From positions 2,046,001-2,110,000 of the forward strand of contig OW818697.1 in the NCBI GenBank assembly GCA_942493365.1: 64,000 nucleotides of DNA. Direction: 5' to 3'. This DNA comes from UBA8949 sp942493365 (lineage in GTDB: Bacteria > Bacillota > Clostridia > Saccharofermentanales > UBA5734). Below, piece by piece: positions 1-8,132 of this stretch. Position 1 is the stretch's first letter, and each line of letters starts with the position of its first letter. The notes beneath the pieces were generated by a model that worked only from the letters and a program-made list of their open reading frames with translations, was not told the origin of the DNA and made no database searches. Position numbers and translations under genes: made by a program.

Positions 1-626
1 AGATTTGCATAAACCAGGCCGTCCTCCTCGGTGCCCATGGCGCTGAGGATGCCGAACACTGTGAAGCTCTGGTCGTTAATGGAAACCGCGTCCCCGGCAT
101 TCAGTGCATATGCATGGGCGATGCCGGATCCCAAGAGCAGACCGTCAGCCGGCAGGTCCAGAAGGGCCAGGTCCGAGTCGGCGCGATCCGTCGATGGCTC
201 AGCCAGTTCGCGCAGCGAGAACCAGGGTTTCATCGCAAATTCACGATGGGTTTCCACGCCCACCAGTAAAACCTTCTGCTCATTCAGCATAACGGCGCCA
301 ACCAGCTTCGACGAGATGATATTGACGCTGCCGCCATCAGGAATCGTCTTGATCAAGGGCACATCGCTGGCCGTCAGTGGTTTGACATCAGACAACACCT
401 CGGTCACCTGCAGGCCGTAATTCAGTTCAAGTCCTTGAAATCTGGGCGTAATGACGATATTGGGACCGAATTTGTCAAGTTCATTGCCCAGTTCGAGCCG
501 CATCGCTGCCACGATACTGACCAGTGCGACAACAGTGGCCACACCGACAAGAAGCCCGACAATAATAAAGGACATTTTACGCTTTCGCTGGATGATATTG
601 CTTAGTGCAATTCGAAAAAGACCCAT
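1..626 (-). CDS. ABC transporter permease (MacB/FtsX-like), C-terminus outside window
   Basis: The frame opens at ATG 624-626 and runs off the left edge, so only about 208 N-terminal residues are seen. It begins MGLFRIALSNIIQRKRKM, the basic cytoplasmic N-terminus usual for MacB/FtsX-type permeases. A hydrophobic helix (about residues 20-42) follows, then an extracellular MacB_PCD-like domain with the motif LLGSGIAHAYALNAGD. A G-rich ribosome binding site (GAGGGGGATCC) overlaps the stop codon of the DUF2318 gene just upstream, so the two are co-transcribed and probably translationally coupled. DUF2318 proteins next to such permeases are known from periplasmic iron-uptake clusters (Campylobacter p19 and E. 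coli Fet type); the substrate here is inferred from that context only. Confidence 0.82.
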   Translation of the reverse strand, partial: MGLFRIALSNIIQRKRKMSFIIVGLLVGVATVVALVSIVAAMRLELGNELDKFGPNIVITPRFQGLELNYGLQVTEVLSDVKPLTASDVPLIKTIPDGGSVNIISSKLVGAVMLNEQKVLLVGVETHREFAMKPWFSLRELAEPSTDRADSDLALLDLPADGLLLGSGIAHAYALNAGDAVSINDQSFTVFGILSAMGTEEDGLVYAN

Positions 627-635
627 GGATCCCCC

Positions 636-1211
636 TCATTGCTGTTGGCTGTTTCGCCAGTTCAGAACCTTGGATTGACTGATCATGATCCAGCCGTCTT
701 GTACGACAGGCTGCATCGAGGTCGGCGGGTATTGCTCGCAGATGGCTGCGCCTGAAAGGTAATTCTGGTTTTCAATGTCGTAGGTGGAACGGCAGTTGTT
801 GCAGACCAGGGCTTTTCCGGCCAGGACAAATTCACTGCAGCCGCAGGCGCAAAGTGCGTCCCCGGCATATAGTCGGCCTGACGAGGTGATATAGGCCATC
901 ATGGGCACAGGATCGCCCAGATCGTTGGCCAGTTCAAAACGAACGATATTCGCCTGATCGACGTCGGCCAGTTTGAGCATAACTTGACCGTTTTCAACAA
1001 CCGGTTCCATAATCTGGGCCGCAACGACCTTGCCAATATACGAACGAGACGCGGCCACCGGTTCAGTTAGGGTTATGCTCGAATCTGGGGTTGGCTGCGA
1101 CAGCAGGGTATAGACCAACCAACCAGCGAGCGACAGCCCAATGACAACGATCAGGGAAATCAACAAACGTATTTTCGGGGAGGAAAGATGATTCACTTGA
1201 TTATCAATCAT
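636..1211 (-). CDS. DUF2318 membrane-anchored Cys-rich protein
   Basis: The 191-residue product has one N-terminal membrane segment (about residues 14-36). An extracytoplasmic domain follows with the cysteine pattern CACGC near residue 123 and CNNC near residue 138, then ICEQYPPTSM and a C-terminal WIMIS strand. This matches DUF2318, thought to bind a metal or Fe-S centre, which accompanies FTR1/P19-type iron uptake and FtsX-like permeases. The gene is 16 nt downstream of a lipoprotein gene and 9 nt upstream of the ABC permease, so a single operon reading leftwards is likely. The metal specificity cannot be read from the sequence. Confidence 0.78.
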   Translation of the reverse strand: MIDNQVNHLSSPKIRLLISLIVVIGLSLAGWLVYTLLSQPTPDSSITLTEPVAASRSYIGKVVAAQIMEPVVENGQVMLKLADVDQANIVRFELANDLGDPVPMMAYITSSGRLYAGDALCACGCSEFVLAGKALVCNNCRSTYDIENQNYLSGAAICEQYPPTSMQPVVQDGWIMISQSKVLNWRNSQQQ

Positions 1212-1227
1212 AAATAGCGATTCTTTA

Positions 1228-1671
1228 TCAATCTTGAGCTTCTTCCATGCTGGTTACTGTAATCAGAGGGTAAGAAGTGCCGTCAGCTGCTCTTTTGGAT
1301 TCACCATTCATTGTCGCCTGAACCGTTATGTAGATATGGTCCACCTTGGTCGTATTGTTAATTAAGTCTGATGCCATGACCTGGGCACCCGAAGCATCAG
1401 GCGAAAATTCGCCGTCAAAATAATAGAACTTGTAGGTATCATCATCCTGCAAGACAGCAATGCCATAACCCGTAGCCGCACATTTTTCCATTTGGAGGCA
1501 CTTTTTGGTGTCCGATCCGGGTACAGGTTTCAGAACATAGCAATGTTCATCCATGATATAGCCGCTCAAAGACACATTTTCAACCGGCTGCGCACAGGCC
1601 GTCAAGCCGAGCGGGAGAAGAGCGATTAACACCCAGACAAATACGAACATAGAAACGAATTTCTTTTTCAT
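1228..1671 (-). CDS. Small lipoprotein with conserved cysteine motif, first gene of the DUF2318/permease operon
   Basis: The 147-residue product has a typical lipoprotein signal peptide (MKKKF..., lipobox LTAC, Cys about residue 26). The mature part carries MDEHCYVL and KCLQMEKCAATGYGI, giving three closely spaced cysteines, then a beta-rich tail (VDHIYITVQATM). I do not recognise a named family. The cysteines and the DUF2318/permease neighbours suggest metal or redox handling outside the membrane. The RBS is AAAGGGGGATAATCT before ATG 1669-1671. No other gene separates it from the two downstream genes. Confidence 0.7.
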   Translation of the reverse strand: MKKKFVSMFVFVWVLIALLPLGLTACAQPVENVSLSGYIMDEHCYVLKPVPGSDTKKCLQMEKCAATGYGIAVLQDDDTYKFYYFDGEFSPDASGAQVMASDLINNTTKVDHIYITVQATMNGESKRAADGTSYPLITVTSMEEAQD

Positions 1672-1823
1672 AGATTATCCCCCTTTTTTCAAAATTATAT
1701 CAATTGTTTTATCGCTGTATAGTAACAAATGTTCTTGTTTTATCAGATTCTGTCCATTTATTTAGTCTTTCTACCCTATTTTAATACAATTTGGCGATAG
1801 CACTCTTTGGCGATTGCACTCTT
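1672..1823. other. AT-rich intergenic stretch with a 16-bp direct repeat
   Basis: No gene is seen. It contains the upstream region of the lipoprotein operon (ATATAAT near 1690-1700 on the minus strand). Two adjacent copies of TTTGGCGATWGCACTC occur between about 1790 and 1823, differing at one base. Their role is unknown. Confidence 0.45.
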
Positions 1824-2120
1824 TTATCTGTATACACCCACAGCAGCAGGCATATTTTGATACTCATCAGTATCCCTCATAAAATCTTCCAAAAACCCCC
1901 GGAATGATTCCAGATTTATGGCTTCCAGAGATTCCGCTTTCTCTTGTAAATAACCGCCAGATCATTTTTTTCAATGCTAAAATCGCTATGCCATGTGCCA
2001 TTTTCAATCAGGTCCTTCGTAATGCCACCGCCAGGGTATGCATCCAACACATTTTTCTGCTCTGGATTCACGCCAAAGCAAAGTAGATCGCAAAATCATC
2101 CGGCATTTTAGCAGGAATCA
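1824..2120 (-). pseudogene. Decayed coding remnant of unknown family
   Basis: Directly after the stop of the 2128-2775 lipoprotein, the minus strand keeps protein-like sequence broken over three frames. It begins KMPDDFAIYF, continues after a small indel as GVNPEQKNVLDAYPGGGITK and WHSDFSIEKNDLAVIY, and after another shift ends LESFRGFLEDFMRDTDEYQ before a TAA at 1824-1826. There is no start codon with an RBS. The residue composition looks coding rather than random, but the family is not recognised. Confidence 0.4.
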
Positions 2121-2127
2121 CGAATAC

Positions 2128-2775
2128 TTACGGCTGCATGGCCAGTATGGCATCTTCAACCGAAGTACCTGCCAAGAAAACACTCAAATGGTCCAATGGG
2201 TTTACTTTGCCAGACTGAATCGGCATAAATCCATCATAGACGCTGGTAAAACGGTAAGCAAAATACTGGGATGAATCAAAATCTTCATTATGCTGAATAA
2301 ACATCAGGCACGTTATACCATTCTCAAGATAATAATAGGGCGTTATTGTTTCCATGATCCCTTCAGCCAAACCACCATCCTGGTCAAGCCGAATGCTTTC
2401 TCCGACTGAAATATTACCCTTGATCACCTGCTCGATCCGGACATCAGCCGACGTGACATTGAGCGAATCTTGCTCTATCCCAAAACCCAACTTACCGGGC
2501 ACACAGTCTGTATAATTCACCCTGACAGCAGGCAATATCTTTGTAACTGTTCCGATTATGACAAGATCGCTGTCATTGAGCAAATCCTCCAGCGAAGAAT
2601 AAGTGATTGGGGTAATTTGTGCATGCCACCAAGCGTTCGTTTCAGTCGGTTTTGTTGATGCATTTGCTGACATAGAATTTATCGGGCCACCATCAGATTG
2701 AAAAACGCACGCACTTAAAAATAACAGCGCAATAATAATTGATAGAGCACCAACAATATATCGAATTCTTCGCAT
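2128..2775 (-). CDS. Lipoprotein, paralogue of the one at 47627-48265
   Basis: The 215-residue product has a signal peptide with lipobox LSAC (Cys about residue 23). The mature protein carries LEDLLNDSDLVIIGTVTKI, then VRIEQVIKG, LDQDGG, and YFAYRF...DGFMPIQSGKV. The same order of motifs (SLQKLVETSEIIIVGKV, SQVIKG, CGGEVNG, FFKYKF...DGFVKIENCKV) appears in the lipoprotein at 47627-48265, so the two are paralogues. The opening resembles small extracellular domains that begin with an IVxGxV strand; the function is unknown. The RBS GGAGGCATATT precedes ATG 2773-2775. The gene is transcribed alone, away from the tRNA. Confidence 0.75.
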   Translation of the reverse strand: MRRIRYIVGALSIIIALLFLSACVFQSDGGPINSMSANASTKPTETNAWWHAQITPITYSSLEDLLNDSDLVIIGTVTKILPAVRVNYTDCVPGKLGFGIEQDSLNVTSADVRIEQVIKGNISVGESIRLDQDGGLAEGIMETITPYYYLENGITCLMFIQHNEDFDSSQYFAYRFTSVYDGFMPIQSGKVNPLDHLSVFLAGTSVEDAILAMQP

Positions 2776-2866
2776 AATATGCCTCCATATACATTGAAAA
2801 AATGGGAATCATATGCGAGCTGCTTATTTTAAATGAGTATATCATATCAGAGATAATGTAGCAAAG

Positions 2867-2949
2867 TGGTGCGGACGACAGGACTTGAACCTGCATTCTT
2901 TCGAACTGGAACCTAAATCCAGCGTGTCTGCCAATTCCACCACGTCCGC
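2867..2949 (-). tRNA. tRNA-Leu (UAG anticodon)
   Basis: The minus strand folds into a class II tRNA with a 7-bp acceptor stem GCGGACG/CGTCCGC and discriminator A, followed by a genomically encoded CCA (2867-2869). The D arm contains GGTGGAATTGGCAGAC. The anticodon stem CTGGA/TCCAG encloses loop TTTAGGT, giving anticodon TAG. A long variable arm and a T arm with GGTTCAAGTCC follow. Long variable arm and anticodon both fit leucine. Confidence 0.95.
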
Positions 2950-3088
2950 ACGGCAACACGCCTATTATAGGGATCGGGCAAATACTCTGTCAAGTCAAGC
3001 GCTGTTAGACTATCTTTCGTTTGAAGTTGCTGTAGTGTATAATGAAAGACAAATTACCCTATAAGAGATTTTAAGGAGGATTGTTTTG

Positions 3089-4483
3089 ATGCGCAAGTCT
3101 TTGATCTTGGTTTTAACGCTTTGTCTTATCCTGTCCTTCACAGCCTGTGGGCAAGCCCCAACGACGTCAACCACCGCCACGCCGACGGAAACTACCGGCG
3201 GTGAGAATAAGACCATCAGTGGCGAATTTCCCGATGGCACGAAATGGGCCGTACTCAAACCGGCTAATTGGAATGGCACTCTGATTCTCGATCTCGACGG
3301 TGCCAACCAGGCTCTAAAAGCAGATGGCGAATCCAGTTTGTGGATGATTGGTCAAGGTTATGCTTTCGGTGGCATCACCCGTGATCCGATCGGTTATGAT
3401 TTTGTCGCGGCCGTCGATTACCTGGTCACCGTCAGACAGAACTTCATTGATGAATATGACCAGGAACCGACTAGGACCATCGCCATGGGTGGCTCGCGCG
3501 GTGCTTTCGTCGCCCGTTTGGCCATGGAGTTTTACCCTGAGATTTTTGACGCTGCCATGGTTATGGCTGGCGGTGGTGCCGGTCAGGTTGCTGGCTTAAA
3601 CGCCAAACTGGACGCCAAATTTGTCCTCAAAACGCTGGTTGACCCGACATCGCCGCTCCAGTTGGTTAACTTCACCGATAAATCTGCCGAAGAAGATGCC
3701 TTGACTGCCCTTACCGAACTGGCTGACTCGACCCCGGCCGGCAAAGCCCGCTTGGCGCTGGCCGCAGCCATCGAACAATTCCCGAGTTGGACGAGTGGAA
3801 CGCAACCCGCCGCTGATGATTACGCGGCGCAGTACGATCAGATGGTAAAAACGTTTGTCAGATCCCAGTTTATTGCGGGTACATATGCCATGGAACAATT
3901 GGGTGGCGGCGTCATTTCCTGGAACAACGGCATTGACTACACCGAAATGCTCGAAAATTCTGGCCGCAAAGATTTTGTTCTCGGCATGTACGCGGCGGCT
4001 GGCCTCACCGAGGCTGATCTGGCAGCTGACCTGGGCAAACTGGCTGCAGCGCCGCGCATCTCAGCCGATCCAGCCGCTGTAGCCAAAATCGAGAAATTCC
4101 TGACCTATACCGGCGAAATAGAAGGTCCGGTGATGAATCTGGACAATTTTGGTGACCAACTTGATTTCCAACCCTTGAAACTGGCCTATGCTGATACCGT
4201 GCGCAGCGCCGGCAACGAAGATCTGCTGCGGATTTGCTGGGTTGAAAGTGCCGGACACGGTTCTTTCACAGATCTGGAAAGAACCACAGCCTTTGTCACG
4301 CTGATCGACTATCTGGACAATGGAACCTGGGGTGATACATCGGCCAGCGGGATGAACGCCCGGGCCGCCGCTTTAGTGGCCGAATACCCCGCGCTGCAAA
4401 GCGCTTCGCAATTCTTTGAATATGAACCCGCGCAGCCCCTGCGGACATGGGACTACAGAAACTGGGACAGCTATCAACCCTAA
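3089..4483 (+). CDS. Secreted alpha/beta-hydrolase-like lipoprotein
   Basis: The product of about 464 residues begins with a lipoprotein signal peptide (lipobox FTAC, Cys near residue 22) and a Thr-rich linker. The body has an alpha/beta hydrolase core: a GTLILDLDGAN strand and a nucleophile elbow GGSRGAF near residue 134 (Ser in GxSxG). A C-terminal ESAGHGSF supplies a plausible catalytic His. A TTG lies one codon upstream, but the RBS AAGGAGGA (3073-3080) is 8 nt from ATG 3089. TATAAT at 3038-3043 is a probable -10. Substrate unknown; tannase/feruloyl-esterase-like or peptidase-like enzymes share this layout. A hairpin terminator follows. Confidence 0.72.
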   Translation: MRKSLILVLTLCLILSFTACGQAPTTSTTATPTETTGGENKTISGEFPDGTKWAVLKPANWNGTLILDLDGANQALKADGESSLWMIGQGYAFGGITRDPIGYDFVAAVDYLVTVRQNFIDEYDQEPTRTIAMGGSRGAFVARLAMEFYPEIFDAAMVMAGGGAGQVAGLNAKLDAKFVLKTLVDPTSPLQLVNFTDKSAEEDALTALTELADSTPAGKARLALAAAIEQFPSWTSGTQPAADDYAAQYDQMVKTFVRSQFIAGTYAMEQLGGGVISWNNGIDYTEMLENSGRKDFVLGMYAAAGLTEADLAADLGKLAAAPRISADPAAVAKIEKFLTYTGEIEGPVMNLDNFGDQLDFQPLKLAYADTVRSAGNEDLLRICWVESAGHGSFTDLERTTAFVTLIDYLDNGTWGDTSASGMNARAAALVAEYPALQSASQFFEYEPAQPLRTWDYRNWDSYQP

Positions 4484-4511
4484 TTAACAGCAACGTCGGG
4501 CAGACTTTCCG

Positions 4512-4554
4512 CCCAACCCAAAAAAGGCTCTTAATAGGGCCTTTTTTGGTTGGG
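4512..4554. terminator. Bidirectional hairpin terminator between convergent genes
   Basis: The left arm (4512-4528) and right arm (4539-4554, GCCTTTTTTGGTTGGG) pair with a single bulge and contain A6/T6 runs, so it can end transcription in both directions. It serves the hydrolase lipoprotein on the plus strand and overlaps the last codons of the ATPase gene on the minus strand. Confidence 0.8.
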
Positions 4555-5778
4555 ATCAATCATCAGAAAGTCAACTAAATTGACCATTTCGATGCCTTCG
4601 TATGAACTAATATAACTACGATCGATCGACAAGATGACCTTGCGATAATTGTCCTTAATCGCCCGCAAGGGTGCTGTTTCTCGCGCCAAAACTTCGCTGC
4701 TGGCAATCGACTCAGCGATTTGAAAGTAGATCTTCTCGTCAGGCTTTTCGGCGATAAAATCAATTTCCTGATCACCGACTTTTCCGATCGAAAGCCGAAA
4801 GCCTCTGCGCAGCAACTCGAAGTAAACAACATTTTCCAAAATATGACCACGGTCGACATCGCGATATCCCAAAAGCATGTTGCGAATGCCGGTATCTACA
4901 ATGTAATATTTGCCGATCGTTTTCAGAAATTCTTTGCCTTTGATGTCGTAGCGCCGGATACCGTAGAAAATGAAGGCATTTTGCAGGCTGGCAATGTAGG
5001 TTTCCACGGTCTTGCCGGCTGGACTTTTGCGTCGCTTGCCTTCATCGATATCCTCTTCCAGTGTCAAAATGTTACCAATGTTATTGGGCGAGGTCAGGTT
5101 GCCAATATTGTCGGCCAAAAATAACACGACTTTTTGCAGCGTGCTCTGGTCCGATATATTTGTCCTCGCCATAACATCCTTCAAGATGACCGTCGAATAG
5201 ACACCTTCGAGCATTTCGTTGATTCGCTGGCTGTTGAATTCATATTCAGCAACAGCAGGCATGCCGCCGTATTTGAGAAATGACTGGAATTTTTCATCAA
5301 GGCTTGTTGACGTCCCAAATGAATTAAAGTCCAGATATTCCTTGAAAGACAGAGGAAGCATTTTGATTTCAACGTAACGCCCCGACAAAACAGTTGATAA
5401 CTCCGAAGAAAGCAAGTAGGCATTTGAACCGGTGATATAGATATCCGCATCAAAGTCAACCTGACAGGAATTGACCGCCTTTTCCCATTCTGGAATCATC
5501 TGAATTTCATCGAGAAAAATATAAGTTTTGCCGGTTTTCGTAATCCTTCTCTTGAGTTCGTTGTAAAGCTGCAAATAGCCTTGAATATGTGAAAATTGAA
5601 CCGATTCAAAGTTCATAAAAATGATATTTGACGATGGCGTACCTTCGATCAGCAGACGCTTCTCAAACAGTTTTAAAAGCGTTGATTTGCCGCAGCGACG
5701 AATGCCAGTCACGACCTTAATCACCTTTTTGTCTTTGAAATCCCAGAGGATTTGCATATAGTCGGCGCGATTAATCAT
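4531..5778 (-). CDS. AAA_14/DUF4143 ATPase
   Basis: The product of about 415 residues has an N-terminal P-loop (GIRRCGKST, about residues 25-33), a Walker B-like YIFLDEIQ near residue 90, and a sensor-like ITGSNAYLL. A winged-helix segment (SLQNAFIFYGIRRYD) follows, then the C-terminal DUF4143 nuclease-like region with EIDFIAEK. The family is common in accessory genomes and its role is unsettled. The start is ATG 5776-5778 with GAGGTG six bases upstream, rather than GTG 5787. A second complete homologue lies at 40534-41748 and a decayed one at 10663-11143. Confidence 0.85.
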   Translation of the reverse strand: MINRADYMQILWDFKDKKVIKVVTGIRRCGKSTLLKLFEKRLLIEGTPSSNIIFMNFESVQFSHIQGYLQLYNELKRRITKTGKTYIFLDEIQMIPEWEKAVNSCQVDFDADIYITGSNAYLLSSELSTVLSGRYVEIKMLPLSFKEYLDFNSFGTSTSLDEKFQSFLKYGGMPAVAEYEFNSQRINEMLEGVYSTVILKDVMARTNISDQSTLQKVVLFLADNIGNLTSPNNIGNILTLEEDIDEGKRRKSPAGKTVETYIASLQNAFIFYGIRRYDIKGKEFLKTIGKYYIVDTGIRNMLLGYRDVDRGHILENVVYFELLRRGFRLSIGKVGDQEIDFIAEKPDEKIYFQIAESIASSEVLARETAPLRAIKDNYRKVILSIDRSYISSYEGIEMVNLVDFLMIDPNQKRPY

Positions 5779-5796
5779 GCTGATCACCTCACGACC

Positions 5797-5825
5797 AGTA
5801 TAATCCGACCGGGATGAATTGTAAA
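5797..5825 (-). promoter_or_regulatory. Promoter of the DUF4143 ATPase gene
   Basis: TTTACA (5820-5825) and TATACT (5797-5802) are separated by exactly 17 bp, just upstream of the RBS. Behind it (about 5822-5890) two copies of an AAGTCARAAACTTTA-like sequence are spaced roughly 39 bp apart; each contains an AAAGT/ACTTT dyad and could be a regulator site. Confidence 0.6.
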
Positions 5826-5888
5826 GTTTTTGACTTTCATTTATGTTTTGTTCATTTTTATAAAGTTTCTGACTTGTGTTTATGTTTA

Positions 5889-6341
5889 TTATTCATACAA
5901 TTCTCCCAAGGAGGCCATCATCGTGGCCATAAAACTCAGACTGCCCCAGAGCATGAAACGGATGATCTTTTCCGGCTCGATATACTGCGAATTCATCGAG
6001 GCGTAACCCGCCTCGGGCGCGCGGGCGTTCATGGCCGCTGACGCCCAGTTGGCCACCTGAACGGCCTCCGCGCTGTTCTGCACCGGAATATCGATAATCG
6101 ATGACACCTTGGCGTTGCCGGCCGCCGAGGCCATGATGGTCTGCATGCCCGGCGCTGCATCGCCGCTCGCGGCGCTGTCGGTGCCCTCGGCGAACACGCT
6201 CAAATCATGCCCGGCGACGCGCCAGGATTTGCCGATTTTCTGCGCCTTGAGCCGGCCCTCGCGCATGTAGCGCTGAACGGTCTTGGGGTGCAGATCCAGC
6301 ATCGTCGCAATCTGCTCAACCGAATAAAATTGATCTACCAT
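5889..6341 (-). CDS. Excisionase-type HTH regulator with C-terminal hydrophobic helix
   Basis: The 150-residue product starts with a MerR/excisionase-type winged helix (residues 1-50: YSVEQIATMLDLHPKTVQRY, then GRLKAQKIGKSWRV), typical of HTH_17. An Ala-rich linker follows. The last 25 residues (KIIRFMLWGSLSFMATMMAS) are strongly hydrophobic and could be a tail anchor or an oligomerisation helix. A DNA-binding protein tethered to the membrane by its C-terminus is inference. The gene has its own near-perfect promoter with a dyad. It lies between the hydrolase and the ATPase, all on the minus strand. Confidence 0.72.
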   Translation of the reverse strand: MVDQFYSVEQIATMLDLHPKTVQRYMREGRLKAQKIGKSWRVAGHDLSVFAEGTDSAASGDAAPGMQTIMASAAGNAKVSSIIDIPVQNSAEAVQVANWASAAMNARAPEAGYASMNSQYIEPEKIIRFMLWGSLSFMATMMASLGELYE

Positions 6342-6370
6342 GACTTATCACGTCCTTTTCGTTCTTATTG

Positions 6371-6415
6371 TTCCCTATTATTAGGAATTATAGGGAATTT
6401 TTGGGAACTTGTCAA
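6371..6415 (-). promoter_or_regulatory. Consensus promoter with overlapping operator dyad
   Basis: TTGACA (6410-6415) and TATAAT (6387-6392) are both consensus hexamers with a 17-bp spacer. An inverted repeat TTCCCTATTA / TTATAGGGAA with one mismatch (6371-6380 and 6388-6397) overlaps the -10, and a further GGGAA half-site sits at 6403-6407 in the spacer. A promoter this strong with such sites suggests tight repression, possibly by the HTH protein it drives. Confidence 0.75.
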
Positions 6416-6474
6416 GAGGTGATCGCGAAAAGATTTATCGGTATGTTAGGTCGATTGTTTGGCGGTTTTGGTTG

Positions 6475-7560
6475 CTATTGTTCCGAGCCCATGAAGAAAT
6501 CTTCGATGATCTGCACAAACTGATCTGGCTTGTCCAAATGGGTCACATGTTCAGCGTCGACGCGCAAATAGTCGCATTTCGCGACATTTGATACAACACG
6601 GTCGGCATCTGCCTGATCCATGGCGCCGTTCAGCACGCCGTCGGCCATGATTTCGAAATTGGCGTGCACCAGCAAGGTCGGACAGGTGATCTGCTGCAGG
6701 GCTGCAGCGTGGTCAAAACCGGCGTTCCATGTGCCATCATAGAAGGCATCGCCGAACTTTGGATCATAGTCATTCATGCCCCGAAACAACAGCCGCGGCG
6801 TATCGGGCAAAAAGCCAATTTCAACGGCCTTGCCCGGATTGGCGGTGCGATAAATTTTGACAGCCGACTCGATCATGGGCACCGACAACGCGCCAAAGTT
6901 TTTCTCGATGAATGGCTTACTGCTCTGCACCCAAAATGGCAGGAAATCGTCCCCACCCACCTCGAGGAATTGGTGACAGGTCGTAAACGATTTGTAGGCG
7001 ATCGTTGCTTTGATCCTGGGATGCTCCGACGAAAACAGGGGCGGATCCTCCAGCACAATGGCCTTCACCAGATCCGGCTTGTTGGCCGCCAGCCAGACCG
7101 TCAAAAGGCCGCCGGACGAATTGCCGGTCACAAACGCCGGCTCACCGATCACCGTTTCAATGAAGATGGCCAGATCACCGCCGATTTGATCGGCATTCAG
7201 CGCGTAATCATCCGGATAGGTGGTCTTGCCGTGGCCAGGGTAATCGACGGCGAACACGTGGAAGTTCGCCGACAGCGCTGGCAAGACGCGGCTGTAACTG
7301 TACCAATCCATATGCTGAGCATTGAGCAACAGCAGCGCCGGACCATTGTCGGGGCCCTCGGCGTAATTGAAATTGACCTCGCCAACCTGCGCCGTCTTCT
7401 CGACAATGCCGGCGGCCGCGACCTTCTCGTGCCAAGGATCAACATAGGTGGTCAGCAGGACAACTCCGATGATCAGCAAAACCGCAATTACGGCGGCGAT
7501 GATGCCAGTGATCTTGATAGCCCGCTTGAGTTTGGGGTGTGGTTTAGTCTTGACGTTCAT
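6475..7560 (-). CDS. Membrane-anchored alpha/beta hydrolase
   Basis: The 361-residue product has an uncleaved N-terminal membrane helix (about residues 14-40, ITGIIAAVIAVLLIIGVVLL), then an alpha/beta hydrolase domain. Visible landmarks are DYPGHGKTTYP, the nucleophile elbow GNSSGG (Ser near residue 147), and a late HVTHLDKPDQF supplying the catalytic His. Such proteins resemble haloalkane dehalogenase and esterase folds; the substrate is not deducible. The start has AGGAGCCACG upstream. The XRE regulator gene ends 22 nt upstream, so the two probably share a transcript. Confidence 0.8.
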   Translation of the reverse strand: MNVKTKPHPKLKRAIKITGIIAAVIAVLLIIGVVLLTTYVDPWHEKVAAAGIVEKTAQVGEVNFNYAEGPDNGPALLLLNAQHMDWYSYSRVLPALSANFHVFAVDYPGHGKTTYPDDYALNADQIGGDLAIFIETVIGEPAFVTGNSSGGLLTVWLAANKPDLVKAIVLEDPPLFSSEHPRIKATIAYKSFTTCHQFLEVGGDDFLPFWVQSSKPFIEKNFGALSVPMIESAVKIYRTANPGKAVEIGFLPDTPRLLFRGMNDYDPKFGDAFYDGTWNAGFDHAAALQQITCPTLLVHANFEIMADGVLNGAMDQADADRVVSNVAKCDYLRVDAEHVTHLDKPDQFVQIIEDFFMGSEQ

Positions 7561-7582
7561 CGTGGCTCCTCGCGAGATATTT

Positions 7583-7894
7583 CTATTTCCTGATTAATTC
7601 CTTGCCGTTGTCCTTGTCGCGTATGATCAGCTCGAGGTTCAACGAGTCGCAGATTTCGTAGAAGCGATCGACGGTCGGGCTGTTCTCGCCGACTTCATAG
7701 CGGGAAAGCTGTTGCTGCGTGGTGCGTAGCCGCTTGGCCAAGTCCTTTTGGTCCATGTGCATTTCGATCCGGCGCTGCTTGACCGCATGGGCCAGATCCA
7801 GCCTGAACCTGGCTCGCTCCCTGGCTTTGGCGAAGGTCTCAGCGCCGAACTTGTCACTCAAGGCTTTATTAAGGGCTTCCAGGTCATCGGACAT
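7583..7894 (-). CDS. XRE-family HTH regulator (antitoxin-like)
   Basis: From ATG 7892-7894 (RBS AGAGGTGGAAG) the product is 103 residues. A helix-turn-helix of the Cro/C1 type occupies residues 30-85 (RRIEMHMDQKDLAKRL, then TQQQLSRYEVGENSPTVDRF). The N-terminus (DDLEALNKALSDKFG) and overall shape resemble HigA/MqsA-type antitoxins, but no toxin ORF of HigB type is adjacent. The neighbour in the same direction is an alpha/beta hydrolase, which it may regulate. Confidence 0.8.
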   Translation of the reverse strand: MSDDLEALNKALSDKFGAETFAKARERARFRLDLAHAVKQRRIEMHMDQKDLAKRLRTTQQQLSRYEVGENSPTVDRFYEICDSLNLELIIRDKDNGKELIRK

Positions 7895-8051
7895 AAAACT
7901 TCCACCTCTCTTTGATAGTAGTATACGCCTTATATGATGTATTGACAAATTGAATATTTAGGTTTGAACTGTCAAGGATTCCTTGTTAGTTGATCATGTT
8001 TTCAATATTGCACGAAATGGTATATATAAGGAACCCTTTGCGCAATTGTAG

Positions 8052-8113
8052 AAACTGACGTTTCTCATTATGCGCATAACATTTGCAATAAGAACCATTA
8101 CGTGTAATAATGG
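8052..8113 (+). promoter_or_regulatory. AbiE operon control region with three dyads
   Basis: Three short inverted repeats are packed in front of the AbiE pair: GAAAC/GTTTC (8052-8065), the palindrome TTATGCGCATAA (about 8068-8079), and CCATTA/TAATGG (8095-8100 and 8108-8113). A possible promoter is TTGCAA (about 8083-8088) with TAATAA (about 8105-8110), overlapping the last dyad. AbiEi antitoxins of known systems repress their own promoter by binding inverted repeats, which this layout fits. Confidence 0.5.
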
Positions 8114-8132
8114 AAACACGGAGGTGATCAAA

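Noticed and set aside
2867..2949. tRNA-Leu as attachment site of the accessory region
   Set aside because: The accessory genes lie on the 5-prime side of the tRNA, no integrase is seen, and no duplicated tRNA 3-prime end was found.
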